DNA of 64,000 bases from Kingella pumchi (GTDB taxonomy: Bacteria; Pseudomonadota; Gammaproteobacteria; Burkholderiales; Neisseriaceae). A program made the position numbers and the translations under genes. A model generated the notes under the pieces. That model was not told the origin of the DNA, did no database searches, and saw only the letters and a list, made by a program, of their open reading frames with translations. The stretch spans positions 1 to 64,000 of the forward strand of contig NZ_JAKOOW010000023.1 in assembly GCF_022288825.1 (NCBI RefSeq). Reading direction: 5' to 3'. Positions 44,049-52,395 of the stretch are shown here, in pieces. Each line of letters opens with the position of its first letter. Position 1 is the first letter of the stretch.

Positions 44049-44076
44049 ATTGTACCAAACCGGCAATAAAAAACAA
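44049..44076 (-). promoter_or_regulatory. Promoter for greA
   Basis: Minus strand TTGTTT (44071-44076), 16-base spacer, TACAAT (44049-44054), then GCGCCA. Confidence 0.5.
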
Positions 44077-44124
44077 TACGGCGGGGAAGCCCTGCTCCGC
44101 CCGCCTGATTCGGCCGCTATCGGT

Positions 44125-44583
44125 TTATTTGAGCGGCGTCATGCCCATGTGTTCGAGCAGGAAGTTGGCAAATGCGGGGTTGCTCGGCTTTTTGCGCACA
44201 TACGGCCAGCGCTGCTGCCAGCCTTTGAGCGCGTTTTCAACGTAATTCTTCGCCTGCTGCGGGCTGATTTTGCCCGATTGGCTGTCCACCGCAGCGCGCA
44301 GGTAAACGTCGTACACGCTGTCATCGACGCTGTTGGCGCCCACCAGTTTCAGGCGGTAACGGTTCAGGTATTGCGCGGCTTGGACTTTGGTCATTTTGCC
44401 GCCGCGCACCTGCGTGCCCAAACGCTGGGCTTCAGCGCGGATTTTGGCAACATCCGACCAGTGGCTGGATGCGAGCGTGTAGCCGCTGTCGGCCGGACGG
44501 CTGCTCGGCGGATTCAGGGTGGCGTCGCAAGCGGCCAGCGCCAGCATGGCGGCAAGCAGCAGGACGGGGGATTTTCTTACCAT
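44125..44583 (-). CDS. Hypothetical lipoprotein
   Basis: A 152-residue protein with lipoprotein signal MVRKSPVLLLAAMLALAAC (Cys19). The mature part is helical and basic-amphipathic (WSDVAKIRAEAQRLGTQVRGGKMTKVQAAQYLNRYRLKLVG, NYVENALKGWQQRWPYVRKK). No family recognised. The minus-strand TAGAAT (44687-44692), followed by CGCGGC, is a probable -10. Confidence 0.75.
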   Translation of the reverse strand: MVRKSPVLLLAAMLALAACDATLNPPSSRPADSGYTLASSHWSDVAKIRAEAQRLGTQVRGGKMTKVQAAQYLNRYRLKLVGANSVDDSVYDVYLRAAVDSQSGKISPQQAKNYVENALKGWQQRWPYVRKKPSNPAFANFLLEHMGMTPLK

Positions 44584-44767
44584 CACGGGCAATCTCCACA
44601 TAAAACGGGCCGGCGCGTTTCAGGCAGTCTGAAAAAATACGGCGCGCAACGCACCAACCAAAATAACCGGGTTGAAAAATGCCGCGATTCTACCCGATTT
44701 CAGGCTGCCGTAAAAGCAGCGGACCGCCCCGCCGGATGCCGGGACAGTCCGCGCAAAGCAGCCTGAA

Positions 44768-45700
44768 TCAGGCCAGATCGGCAAACAGCGGGGTGGACAG
44801 GTAGCGCTCGCCGTAAGACGGAATCACCACCACGATCAGTTTGTCTTTGTTTTCCGGCTTGGCGGCCAGCTGCAGGGCGCTCCATACGGCGGCGCCGGAT
44901 GAGATGCCGACCAAAATGCCTTCCTGTTCGGCCATCGCGCGGGCGGTGGCAAAGGCGTCGTCGTTGGCCACCTGGATGACGCCGTCGTAGATTTCGGTGT
45001 TGAGAATGCTGGGCACAAAGCCGGCGCCCAAGCCCTGAATCGGGTGAGGGCCTTTCTGGCCGCCGCTCAAAACGGCCGATGCGGCCGGCTCAACGGCATA
45101 CACCTGCACGCCGGGTTTGCGCGATTTGAGCACTTCGCCCACGCCGGTTACGGTGCCGCCGGTGCCGACGCCGGCCACGAAAATATCGACTTGGCCGTCG
45201 GTGTCGCGCCACACTTCTTCGGCGGTGGTCTGGCGGTGGATTTCAACATTGGCGGGGTTGTCAAACTGGCGCGGCATGAAATAAACATCGGGATTATTTT
45301 TCACAAACTCTTCGGCTTTGGCCAGCGCGCCGCCCATGCCCTCGGCGGCGGGGGTCAGCACCAGTTCGGCGCCGTAGGCGCGCAGCAGCATGCGGCGCTC
45401 GCGGCTCATGCTCTCGGGCATGGTGATGACCAGTTTGTAGCCTTTGGCGGCGCATACCATCGCCAAGCCGATGCCGGTGTTGCCGCTGGTGGCTTCGACG
45501 ATAATGGTTTTTTCATTGATTTTTCCCGCTTTCTCCGCCGCTTCCAGCATGGAAATGGCGATGCGGTCTTTCACGCTGCTGCCGGGGTTGAAAAACTCCA
45601 GTTTGGCGGCGACGCGGCCGGGCAGTCCTTTGCCCAGGCGTTGCAGTTCCACCAGCGGGGTGTTGCCGATCAGGTCGATGATGCTGGAAGCGATGTTCAT
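44768..45700 (-). CDS. cysK: Cysteine synthase A
   Basis: PLP enzyme making cysteine from O-acetylserine and sulfide. The 310-residue protein has the PLP lysine in NPGSSVKDRIA, the phosphate cradle EATSGNTGIGLAM, GVGTGGTVTGVGEVLKSRKPGV, and the C-terminal GISSGAAVWSALQLA. A minus-strand extended -10, TGC-TATACT (TATACT at 45764-45769) with a GCGCGG discriminator, lies 64 bases upstream. DUS copies flank both ends. Confidence 0.96.
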   Translation of the reverse strand: MNIASSIIDLIGNTPLVELQRLGKGLPGRVAAKLEFFNPGSSVKDRIAISMLEAAEKAGKINEKTIIVEATSGNTGIGLAMVCAAKGYKLVITMPESMSRERRMLLRAYGAELVLTPAAEGMGGALAKAEEFVKNNPDVYFMPRQFDNPANVEIHRQTTAEEVWRDTDGQVDIFVAGVGTGGTVTGVGEVLKSRKPGVQVYAVEPAASAVLSGGQKGPHPIQGLGAGFVPSILNTEIYDGVIQVANDDAFATARAMAEQEGILVGISSGAAVWSALQLAAKPENKDKLIVVVIPSYGERYLSTPLFADLA

Positions 45701-45955
45701 GGTGCAGATCCTTATATCGAGTGTTGGAAAGCGGGAAACCGCGCGTATCGTGTTGCGCCGCGCAGTATAGCAAACGCGAAAGGCGCCATGCTACGCACCG
45801 CACCGCCGCAACGAAAGACTTTGTGCTGCTTTGCCTTATAACCGCCCGCGCTATGCGGCAGCCTGAAAACGGTTTGCCGCTTTCAGGCTGCCTGCCGCCG
45901 CATGGCGGGAATCTTTATAATGAGATGACCCGCATCCCCACCTTTCGGACAAAAA

Positions 45956-46306
45956 ATGAAAAAAACATTATTCCTGCTGCTGGCACACGGTCTGTTTTTC
46001 GTCGTCTTTTTTACTGTGAACCACCGGCACTTCGACCCTGCGGGCTATGCCGCCTATTCAGCGGTAGCGGCGCTGGTGCAGACGGCAGGCGCCCGGGCAA
46101 AAACGCCCAGCACTACCAAAGCGGCGGATGCGCTGTTTGCCGTTTACCTGCTGTTGCTGCTGCTCGGAGCGGCGCCGTCGCCTTTCGGCGGTCTTGCGCC
46201 CGATGATAGCGGCGGCAGCCGTTTTGCATGGTCGGCGGGGCTGGCGGCAGGCTTTATGCTTTTGCTGTTTGTTATCGGCAGGCCAGCGGGCAAAAAGGTT
46301 TCGTAA
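45956..46306 (+). CDS. Small hypothetical membrane protein
   Basis: A 116-residue protein with three hydrophobic stretches (residues 4-20, 59-78, 91-108) and polar loops. It begins MKKTLFLLLAHGLFFVVFF. A TATAAT lies at 45916-45921, upstream. No family or motif recognised. A DUS inverted pair follows it. Confidence 0.65.
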   Translation: MKKTLFLLLAHGLFFVVFFTVNHRHFDPAGYAAYSAVAALVQTAGARAKTPSTTKAADALFAVYLLLLLLGAAPSPFGGLAPDDSGGSRFAWSAGLAAGFMLLLFVIGRPAGKKVS

Positions 46307-46324
46307 GGCCTCCCCAAACCGGCA

Positions 46325-46369
46325 CAGGCAGCCTGAAAACGTGCATTCGGCTTTTCAGGCTGCCTGTTT
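46325..46369 (+). terminator. DUS inverted-pair terminator
   Basis: A 15-base stem, CAGGCAGCCTGAAAA (46325-46339) and complement (46352-46366), then TTTTA. Confidence 0.75.
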
Positions 46370-46396
46370 TATATAGAGTGCCTGCCGCATCCGCTA

Positions 46397-46402
46397 TATA
46401 AT
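46397..46402 (+). promoter_or_regulatory. -10 box upstream of the DUF2069-pglL pair
   Basis: TATAAT followed by CCGCGCC, 71 bases before the DUF2069 start. Sequence around it is nearly the same as before dxs. Confidence 0.45.
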
Positions 46403-46472
46403 CCGCGCCTTTTACCCCGTCTTCAGGCTGCCGCCGCATCCTAAAAAGCAGCCTGAAAACCCAAAGCACACG

Positions 46473-46835
46473 ATGACGTCCGATTCTGCCCCCACCCGCT
46501 CCCACCGCCCCGCTGCCGCCGCATGGTTTGCGCTGGTGCTGCTCACCCTGTGGTGGGACTGGCTGGCCGCGCCGCTGCACAACGGCAGCTGGCTGCCGCT
46601 GATCAAACTGCTGCCGCTGCTGCTGCCCGCGCGCGGTATTTTGTCGGGAAAAATCTACACTTACCAGTATGCTTCGATGCTGGTGCTGTTTTATTTCACC
46701 GAAGGCGTGATGCGGCTGTTTGATGCCGTGCCGGCCAGCCGCTGGTTCGCCGCCGCCGAAACCGCGCTCTCGGTGCTGTTTTTCGTGCTGTGCCTGGCCT
46801 ATCTCAAACAATTCAAAAACAAACGGAAACCCTAA
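46473..46835 (+). CDS. DUF2069 membrane protein
   Basis: A 120-residue inner-membrane protein with about four spans, carrying the family run LIKLLPLLLPARGILSGKIYTYQYASMLVLFYFTEGVMRLFD. Function unknown. Its stop codon abuts the pglL start directly (46835/46836), so the two are co-translated; the linkage may hint at a role near the glycan ligase, though that is inference. Confidence 0.88.
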   Translation: MTSDSAPTRSHRPAAAAWFALVLLTLWWDWLAAPLHNGSWLPLIKLLPLLLPARGILSGKIYTYQYASMLVLFYFTEGVMRLFDAVPASRWFAAAETALSVLFFVLCLAYLKQFKNKRKP

Positions 46836-48713
46836 ATGTCCGATTCTTCCCGCCTGCCGCTGTTGGAGTGGCGCGTGCTGCCGCTGTGGTTCGGCCTGAC
46901 GCTGGTGGCCGCCCTGCCCTTTTTGTCGATTTACCGCGTCGGCCCGCTGCCGAGTTTTTTCCTTGAAAGCGGCTCGCTGCTGTTTGTGCTGCTGTGGGTG
47001 CTGGCCAGCGTGTTTTCAGGCTGCCTGAAAAACCGTCCGCCTGCCGCCGCATGGTATTTCACCGCGCTGGCGCTGTTTTGGGCGGGACAGGCACGGCTGA
47101 TGGAAGTGGGCTATACCGGTCAGAACGATATGGCGGCGTGGTCCTTTCTGATTCTGGCGCTCGGCGCTTGGGCGGCGCGCGGCTGGATCGACAAAATCGG
47201 CCAGGAGCGCGCGGTATCGGTGCTGGCCTGGGTGCTGCTGTGGGCGTGTCTGGTGCAGGCGGTAATCGGCTGGCTGCAGTACACCGGCCTGGCGGCGCAG
47301 TTCAAAGGGCTGCTGATGTACCGCAACGGCATCGTTGAAGGCCAGCTCGGTCAGCGCAACCATTTCGGCCACTATCTAATGTGGGGCGTGCTGGCAGCCG
47401 CCTATTTGTGGGGACAGCGCCGGCTGGCCGCCTATCTGGCGCTGCCGCTGATTGTTTTTCTCGCCGCCACCATCGGCCTGACCGGCTCGCGCACGGTGTT
47501 CGGCTATCTGCTGGCGCTGGCGCTGCTGCTGCCGCTGGCGCGCTGCTTCGGCGGGCGCCAAATCAATCGCAGCCTGTGGTGCATGGCGGCTGCCGGCGCG
47601 GCGGTGCTGCTGTTTCAGTTTGCGCTCGAACCGCTGCTGGCGCTGGCCGACGGCAAAAACATGACCAGCGCCGCCGAGCGACTGGGCAGCAGCTCTTTCG
47701 GCCAGTCCGGCCGCCACTACGAATGGCTCAAAGCATGGAAATCGTTTCAGGCTGCTCCGTGGTTCGGCCACGGCTGGGGCAGTTATTCCCTGCAGGGCTT
47801 TCTGATTAACGACGTCTATCCCGACGGCTACCGCCCCTACGAAAACGGCGTGCTGTTCACCCACAGCCACAACTCTCTACTCAACCTGCTCGCCGAAATG
47901 GGCATCGCCGGCACCGCGCTGGTGCTGGGCGGACTGCTGTGGGTACTGCGCGGCAGCCTGAAACGCGCCCATGCCGCGCAGGGCGTGTTTGTGCTGGGCG
48001 CGATTTCGGTGTCGCTGGTGCACAGCCTGCTCGAATATCCGCTGTGGTACATCTATTTTCTCAGCGCTTTTTCGCTGTTTGTCGGCTTTGCACCGCCTGC
48101 ACGCGAAACCGCTGTTTCAGGCAGCCTGAAAACCGACGACGCGACAAGATCCGGCCTAATCTACAGCGGCATGGCCGCGCTGCTGGCGCTGGCCTTGTGC
48201 GGCGGCATTATGCGGCTGGCGGCGGCCTATCAGGAGCTGCGCGCCGTGGCCGGCAATATTCCGGCCGATTTGCGCGAGCGCAGCCGCAATACCATGAGCC
48301 TGCTGCAAATCGCCAAAACCGAACCGATGCTCAAGTATTACGCCCAATACCATCTGATGAACTACATCGACCCGCGCGACGGACGTTTCCCCGACTGGGC
48401 GTATCAGGCCGGCCGCGACGCCCTGCGCTACCGCCCCTTCGCCAACAGCTACAAATGGGCGCTTCTGGCCTACCGCAACGGCGACAAAGCCGAAGCCGAA
48501 CGCTGGATGGAAGCGGCTTACCGCTACTACCCCGCCCGACTCGATGCCTACGGCTCGGCGCTCTCGGCCAGCAGCTACTACCCTGAACTTTTGGCCGGCT
48601 ACGGCAAACACTGCCGCGCCTACTACCAAAGCATCGGCCGCCCTGATTCCTGCATCACCGCCGCGCCGCCGCTGCCGGCGGCCGCATCATCCGTTTCGGC
48701 GCCCGCCCGTTAA
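46836..48713 (+). CDS. pglL: PglL-type O-oligosaccharyltransferase
   Basis: Transfers lipid-linked glycans to serine of pilin and other periplasmic proteins. The 625-residue membrane protein has about ten spans in its first 430 residues, the family motif GQLGQRNHFGHYLMWG near 172-187, and the Wzy_C-type periplasmic region with THSHNSLLNLLAEMGIAG near 347-364, then a TPR-like soluble tail ending with Pro/Ala-rich residues. Three in-frame DUS copies encode FSGCLK, RGSLK and GSLK. It could be a WaaL-like O-antigen ligase, but the length and tail favour PglL. Confidence 0.88.
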   Translation: MSDSSRLPLLEWRVLPLWFGLTLVAALPFLSIYRVGPLPSFFLESGSLLFVLLWVLASVFSGCLKNRPPAAAWYFTALALFWAGQARLMEVGYTGQNDMAAWSFLILALGAWAARGWIDKIGQERAVSVLAWVLLWACLVQAVIGWLQYTGLAAQFKGLLMYRNGIVEGQLGQRNHFGHYLMWGVLAAAYLWGQRRLAAYLALPLIVFLAATIGLTGSRTVFGYLLALALLLPLARCFGGRQINRSLWCMAAAGAAVLLFQFALEPLLALADGKNMTSAAERLGSSSFGQSGRHYEWLKAWKSFQAAPWFGHGWGSYSLQGFLINDVYPDGYRPYENGVLFTHSHNSLLNLLAEMGIAGTALVLGGLLWVLRGSLKRAHAAQGVFVLGAISVSLVHSLLEYPLWYIYFLSAFSLFVGFAPPARETAVSGSLKTDDATRSGLIYSGMAALLALALCGGIMRLAAAYQELRAVAGNIPADLRERSRNTMSLLQIAKTEPMLKYYAQYHLMNYIDPRDGRFPDWAYQAGRDALRYRPFANSYKWALLAYRNGDKAEAERWMEAAYRYYPARLDAYGSALSASSYYPELLAGYGKHCRAYYQSIGRPDSCITAAPPLPAAASSVSAPAR

Positions 48714-48729
48714 ATCAGCGCCGGCAATA

Positions 48730-48781
48730 TTTTCAGGCTGCCTTTTTTGCCCCTTAACCGCGGCGCAAGGCAGCCTGAAAA
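48730..48781 (+). terminator. DUS inverted pair after pglL
   Basis: TTTTCAGGCTGCCTT (48730-48744) pairs with AAGGCAGCCTGAAAA (48767-48781); the loop is 22 bases, and TTTTTT lies inside it. Confidence 0.55.
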
Positions 48782-48804
48782 CGTTTCGCCGCCCGCGTTA
48801 AAAC

Positions 48805-48833
48805 TTGTTAAACCGCTGCCGCTGCCGGATAAT
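48805..48833 (+). promoter_or_regulatory. Promoter for the antiporter gene
   Basis: TTGTTA (48805-48810), 17 bases, GATAAT (48828-48833), 86 bases before the start. Confidence 0.55.
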
Positions 48834-48919
48834 GGGCAGCCACGGCGGGGCGCGGCAACCAGGCGGCCGCAGCGGCGTCCCGTTTCTTTCAGGCTGCCTC
48901 ACACAAGGAATACCAAACT

Positions 48920-50299
48920 ATGAATGCTGTAATTATCGGCGTGCTGGTGATGCTGGTGTTGTCGCTGGCACGGGTGCACGTGGTGCTCAGCCTGGTGGTC
49001 GGCGCCTTTGCCGGCGGGCTAGCGGCCGGATTGCCGCTGGCAGACGTAAACGATGCGGCGGGCAATGTCGTTACCCAGGGCGTGATGTCGCACTTTCAGG
49101 CTGGTTTGGCCAACGGCGCCAACATCGCCCTTTCCTACGCCATGCTCGGCGCCTTTGCGATGGCCATCACCCACTCCGGCCTGCCGCAGCAGATGGCGGG
49201 CGCCATCATCCGCCGGCTCGACAAAGGCCGCAACGACAAAATCCCGCCGCGCATCAACCTGCTCAAATGGGTGCTGATCGGCGGCATCGTGCTGATGGCG
49301 GTGTCGAGCCAGAACATCGTCCCCATCCACATCGCCTTTATTCCGATGATGATTCCGCCGCTGTTGGGCGTGTTCAACCGCCTGCGCATCGACCGCCGCC
49401 TGATCGCCTGCGCCATCACTTTCGGCCTGGTAACCACCTATATGTTCCTGCCCTACGGCTTCGGCGCGGTGTTCCTGAACAAAATCCTGCTGGCCAACGT
49501 GGAAAAATCGGGCATGGACGTGCACGGCATCAATGTGATGCACGCAATGGCGATTCCGGCGCTGGGCATGGTTGCCGGCCTGCTGCTGGCCTTTGTCCAC
49601 TACGGCCGCGAGCGCATCTACCAAGACCGCGAAATCGACCGCAGCAATGAAGAAAACAGCGCCGCGCTGCCCAAAGTTTCGGCCTACCGCAGCCTGGTTG
49701 CCGGCATCGCGATTTTGGTGTGCTTCGCCATCCAGCTGATTTACAAAGACGCGCTGCTGCTGGGCGCAATGCTCGGTTTTGCCGTCTTTATGATGCTCGG
49801 CGTGGTGCAGCGCAAAGAAGCCGACAGCGTGTTCAACCAAGGCATCCGCATGATGGCGATGGTCGGCTTCATTATGATTGCCGCGCAGGGCTTTGCCGAA
49901 GTGATGAACGCCACCGGCGAAATCAAACCGCTGGTGGACGCCAGCGCCAGCATGTTTGCCGGCAGCAAGGCGATGGCCGCCTTCGCCATGCTGATGGTCG
50001 GCCTGCTGGTAACCATGGGCATCGGCAGCTCCTTCTCCACCCTGCCCATCATCACTTCGATTTATGTGCCGCTATGCGTGGGACTCGGTTTCTCGCCGCT
50101 GGCCACCGTGGCGATTATCGGCACCGCCGGCGCACTCGGCGATGCCGGTTCCCCTGCCTCCGACTCCACCCTCGGCCCGACCATGGGGCTGGATGCCGAC
50201 GGCCAGCACAACCACATGCGCGACAGCGTGATTCCCACCTTTATCCACTACAACATCCCGCTGTTTATCGCCGGCTGGATTGCCGCCATGGTGCTGTAA
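48920..50299 (+). CDS. Na+/H+ antiporter family (NhaC-like) transporter
   Basis: A 459-residue inner-membrane protein with 11-12 spans. It has the Na+/H+ antiporter-family runs ALSYAMLGAFAMAITHSGLPQ, AVSSQNIVPIHIAFIPMMIPPLL, YMFLPYGFGAVFLNKIL, and GTAGALGDAGSPASDSTLGPTMGLDADGQHNHMRDSVIPTF. Relatives are annotated as Na+/H+ antiporters or as amino acid (histidine) permeases, so the substrate is uncertain. Its TAA overlaps the slyX ATG. Confidence 0.87.
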   Translation: MNAVIIGVLVMLVLSLARVHVVLSLVVGAFAGGLAAGLPLADVNDAAGNVVTQGVMSHFQAGLANGANIALSYAMLGAFAMAITHSGLPQQMAGAIIRRLDKGRNDKIPPRINLLKWVLIGGIVLMAVSSQNIVPIHIAFIPMMIPPLLGVFNRLRIDRRLIACAITFGLVTTYMFLPYGFGAVFLNKILLANVEKSGMDVHGINVMHAMAIPALGMVAGLLLAFVHYGRERIYQDREIDRSNEENSAALPKVSAYRSLVAGIAILVCFAIQLIYKDALLLGAMLGFAVFMMLGVVQRKEADSVFNQGIRMMAMVGFIMIAAQGFAEVMNATGEIKPLVDASASMFAGSKAMAAFAMLMVGLLVTMGIGSSFSTLPIITSIYVPLCVGLGFSPLATVAIIGTAGALGDAGSPASDSTLGPTMGLDADGQHNHMRDSVIPTFIHYNIPLFIAGWIAAMVL

Positions 50300-50511
50300 T
50301 GGAACAGTTGGAAGAGCGTATTACCGAGCTGGAAATCCGTCTCGCCCTGCAGGACGAACTGCTGGCCAGCCTGAACGACACCGTTGCCGACCTGCGCCAA
50401 ACCCTCGATTTGCAGCAGGCGCAGCTCAGGCTGCTCTACCAGCGCCAGCAGCAGGCGCAGGATGCCGGCAAACCCTTCGCCCCGCAGGAAGAAATCCCGC
50501 CGCATTACTGA
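50299..50511 (+). CDS. slyX: SlyX family protein
   Basis: A 70-residue coiled-coil protein: MEQLEERITELEIRLALQDE, LLASLNDTVADLRQTLDLQQ, LLYQRQQQ, ending FAPQEEIPPHY, the usual Pro-Pro-His-Tyr tail. Function unknown. It starts inside the stop codon of the antiporter gene (TAATG at 50297-50301), so translation is coupled. slyD lies 4 kb away. Confidence 0.92.
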   Translation: MEQLEERITELEIRLALQDELLASLNDTVADLRQTLDLQQAQLRLLYQRQQQAQDAGKPFAPQEEIPPHY

Positions 50512-50520
50512 ATACAGCCG

Positions 50521-50554
50521 CAGGCAGCCTGAAAAACCCTTTTCAGGCTGCCTG
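50521..50554 (+). terminator. DUS inverted-pair terminator after slyX
   Basis: CAGGCAGCCTGAAAA (50521-50535) and its complement (50540-50554), loop of 4. No T run follows. Confidence 0.65.
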
Positions 50555-50590
50555 CCTTTCATCCCGTCCCCAACACACAAGGATTCCGAT

Positions 50591-51385
50591 ATGACCGTTT
50601 ACTTTCTCGGCGGCGGCAATATGGCCGGCGCCATCATCGCCGGCCTGCACCGCATCTCGCCCGAAACCGCCGTCCACGTGGTCGATAACAACGCCGACAG
50701 ACGCCACTTTCTAAACGAGCAATACGGCGCCGCCGCTTCCGACACCCTACCCGAACTCACCGCCGACGACGTGCTGGTGCTTGCCGTCAAACCGCAGGAT
50801 ATGGAAACGGCCTGCGCCGGCATCCGCCACAACGGTGCGCTGGTACTGTCCGTTGCCGCCGGCCTGCCCGTTGCCACCCTATCGCGCTATCTCGGCGGCA
50901 CACAGCGCATCGTGCGCGTAATGCCCAACACCCCCGCCCAAGTCGGCGAAGGCATCTCCGGCCTGTTTGCCGGCAGCGGCACCAGCGAAGACGACCGCCG
51001 CCGCGCCGAAGCCATCATGGGCAGCAGCGGCCAAACCCTCTGGCTCGACACCGAAGCGCAAATGCACGCCATCACCGGCATCAGCGGCAGCGGCCCCGCC
51101 TACGTCTTCTACCTGCTCGACGCCCTGCAGCAGGCGGCGCAAAATCTCGGCTTCGACCCGCAGCAGGCACGCACCCTGAGCCTGGCCACCTTCAAAGGCG
51201 CCGTCGCCCTGGCCGAGCAGTCCGGCGAAGACTTCCGCGTTTTGCAGGACAAAGTTACTTCCAAAGGCGGCACCACCTTCGCCGCGCTGGAAAGCTTCCG
51301 CAGCAACCGCGTCGCCGAGAATCTGCAGCAAGGCGCCGCCGCCGCCGCCACCCGCTCCGAAGAAATGGCCGCGCAGTTTGCCTGA
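50591..51385 (+). CDS. proC: Pyrroline-5-carboxylate reductase
   Basis: NAD(P)H-dependent last step of proline synthesis. The 264-residue protein has the Rossmann motif FLGGGNMAGAIIAGL, AVKPQDM, VRVMPNTPAQVGEG, and the catalytic-region signature ITGISGSGPAYVFYLLDALQQAA, with VTSKGGTT near the end. The start follows AAGGATTCCGAT. A terminator follows. Confidence 0.96.
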   Translation: MTVYFLGGGNMAGAIIAGLHRISPETAVHVVDNNADRRHFLNEQYGAAASDTLPELTADDVLVLAVKPQDMETACAGIRHNGALVLSVAAGLPVATLSRYLGGTQRIVRVMPNTPAQVGEGISGLFAGSGTSEDDRRRAEAIMGSSGQTLWLDTEAQMHAITGISGSGPAYVFYLLDALQQAAQNLGFDPQQARTLSLATFKGAVALAEQSGEDFRVLQDKVTSKGGTTFAALESFRSNRVAENLQQGAAAAATRSEEMAAQFA

Positions 51386-51407
51386 GCCGGATGTGCCAGC
51401 AAACGCC

Positions 51408-51450
51408 AAAAGCAGCCTGAAAGCCGGTTTTCGCTTTTCAGGCTGCTTTT
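51408..51450 (+). terminator. DUS inverted-pair terminator after proC
   Basis: AAAAGCAGCCTGAAAGC (51408-51424) pairs with GCTTTTCAGGCTGCTTTT (51433-51450), giving about 17 pairs with one T bulge, ending in TTTT. Confidence 0.8.
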
Positions 51451-51513
51451 GCCATTGCCAAACGAATGCGTTTTGCCTACCCTTGCCACTTCCCAACCCG
51501 CAAAGGATCCACC

Positions 51514-52149
51514 ATGAACTTCCAAAACCTGCTTAACCAAGTGCTCGGCGGCGTGCAGCAAAGCGGCGGCGACAAAAGCCTGATCGACAAGCTCGGCGGC
51601 GGCGCGGCGGTGGCCGGGCTGGCAGCGATGCTGCTGAGCAAGAAAACCCGCAGCCGGCTGCTGACCACCGGCTCGGCCACCGCCCTGGGTGCGCTGGCCT
51701 ACCACGCCTACCAAAACTGGCAGCAAAGCCGTAATGCCGCTGGCGGCCAAACCGCCCAGTCGGCGCCGCTGCTGGCGCAAAACGCTTTCGAGCCGCAGGG
51801 CGAACAGGCGCAAAATGCCGGCCGTTTGATTCTGAAAACCATGATTGCCGCCGCCGCGGCCGACGGTCAGATTGACGAAGCCGAGCTCAAACTGATCAGC
51901 CAGGAAGGCGGCGATGACGAGGAAAGCCGCCAATGGCTGCTGGCCGAAAGCCAGAACCCCGCCACACCTGCCGAACTGGCACAGCTGGCCGGCGGCGATA
52001 CCGCAGCGGCGGCCGAGGCTTATCTCGCCGCCCGCATGGTGTGCGGCGAGCTCTCGCGCAAGGAAATCGTTTTCTTGTCGCAACTGGCCGATGCTTTCGG
52101 ACTGGAAGCGCAGTTTGTCGAGCAGTTGGAACAGCAGGCCGGTTTCTAA
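51514..52149 (+). CDS. DUF533 (YebE/TerB-like) protein
   Basis: A 211-residue protein of the DUF533 family. The N-terminal part has a hydrophobic Gly/Ala segment (GGGAAVAGLAAMLLSKKTRSRLLTTGSATALGALAYHAYQNWQQ) and the C-terminal part a TerB-like helical domain (ILKTMIAAAAADGQIDEAELKLI, AYLAARMVCGELSRKEIVFLSQLADAFGL). E. coli YebE is an envelope-stress-responsive inner membrane protein of unknown function. The ATG at 51514 gives the family start MNFQNLLNQVL. Confidence 0.85.
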   Translation: MNFQNLLNQVLGGVQQSGGDKSLIDKLGGGAAVAGLAAMLLSKKTRSRLLTTGSATALGALAYHAYQNWQQSRNAAGGQTAQSAPLLAQNAFEPQGEQAQNAGRLILKTMIAAAAADGQIDEAELKLISQEGGDDEESRQWLLAESQNPATPAELAQLAGGDTAAAAEAYLAARMVCGELSRKEIVFLSQLADAFGLEAQFVEQLEQQAGF

Positions 52150-52208
52150 ACTGCGACAGCAGGCAGCCTGAAAGCCGTCCTGCGCCCGATAAGGCACTCA
52201 AAAGCATT

Positions 52209-52245
52209 CGCCCCGCCGGTGTTCTCCCGGCGGGGCGGATGTTTT
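52209..52245 (+). terminator. G+C-rich terminator after the DUF533 gene
   Basis: An 11-base stem, CGCCCCGCCGG (52209-52219) with CCGGCGGGGCG (52227-52237), followed by GATGTTTTC, which is the start of a DUS. Four DUS copies fill the rest of the gap to pcnB. Confidence 0.75.
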
Positions 52246-52395
52246 CAGGCTGCTTTGCGTGTCGTCAAACCAAACGTATCTATCCGACAGCGCACAGGCA
52301 GCCTGAAACGCTGCCCCAAATGCTTTTCAGGCTGCCTTTGTCGTGCAAAAGGCAGCCTGAAACAATCTGGCATTTGTCTGACCGCAGGCAAGATT

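Noticed and set aside
47376..47870. 164-codon minus-strand frame inside pglL
   Set aside because: Antisense shadow of a conserved membrane protein gene.
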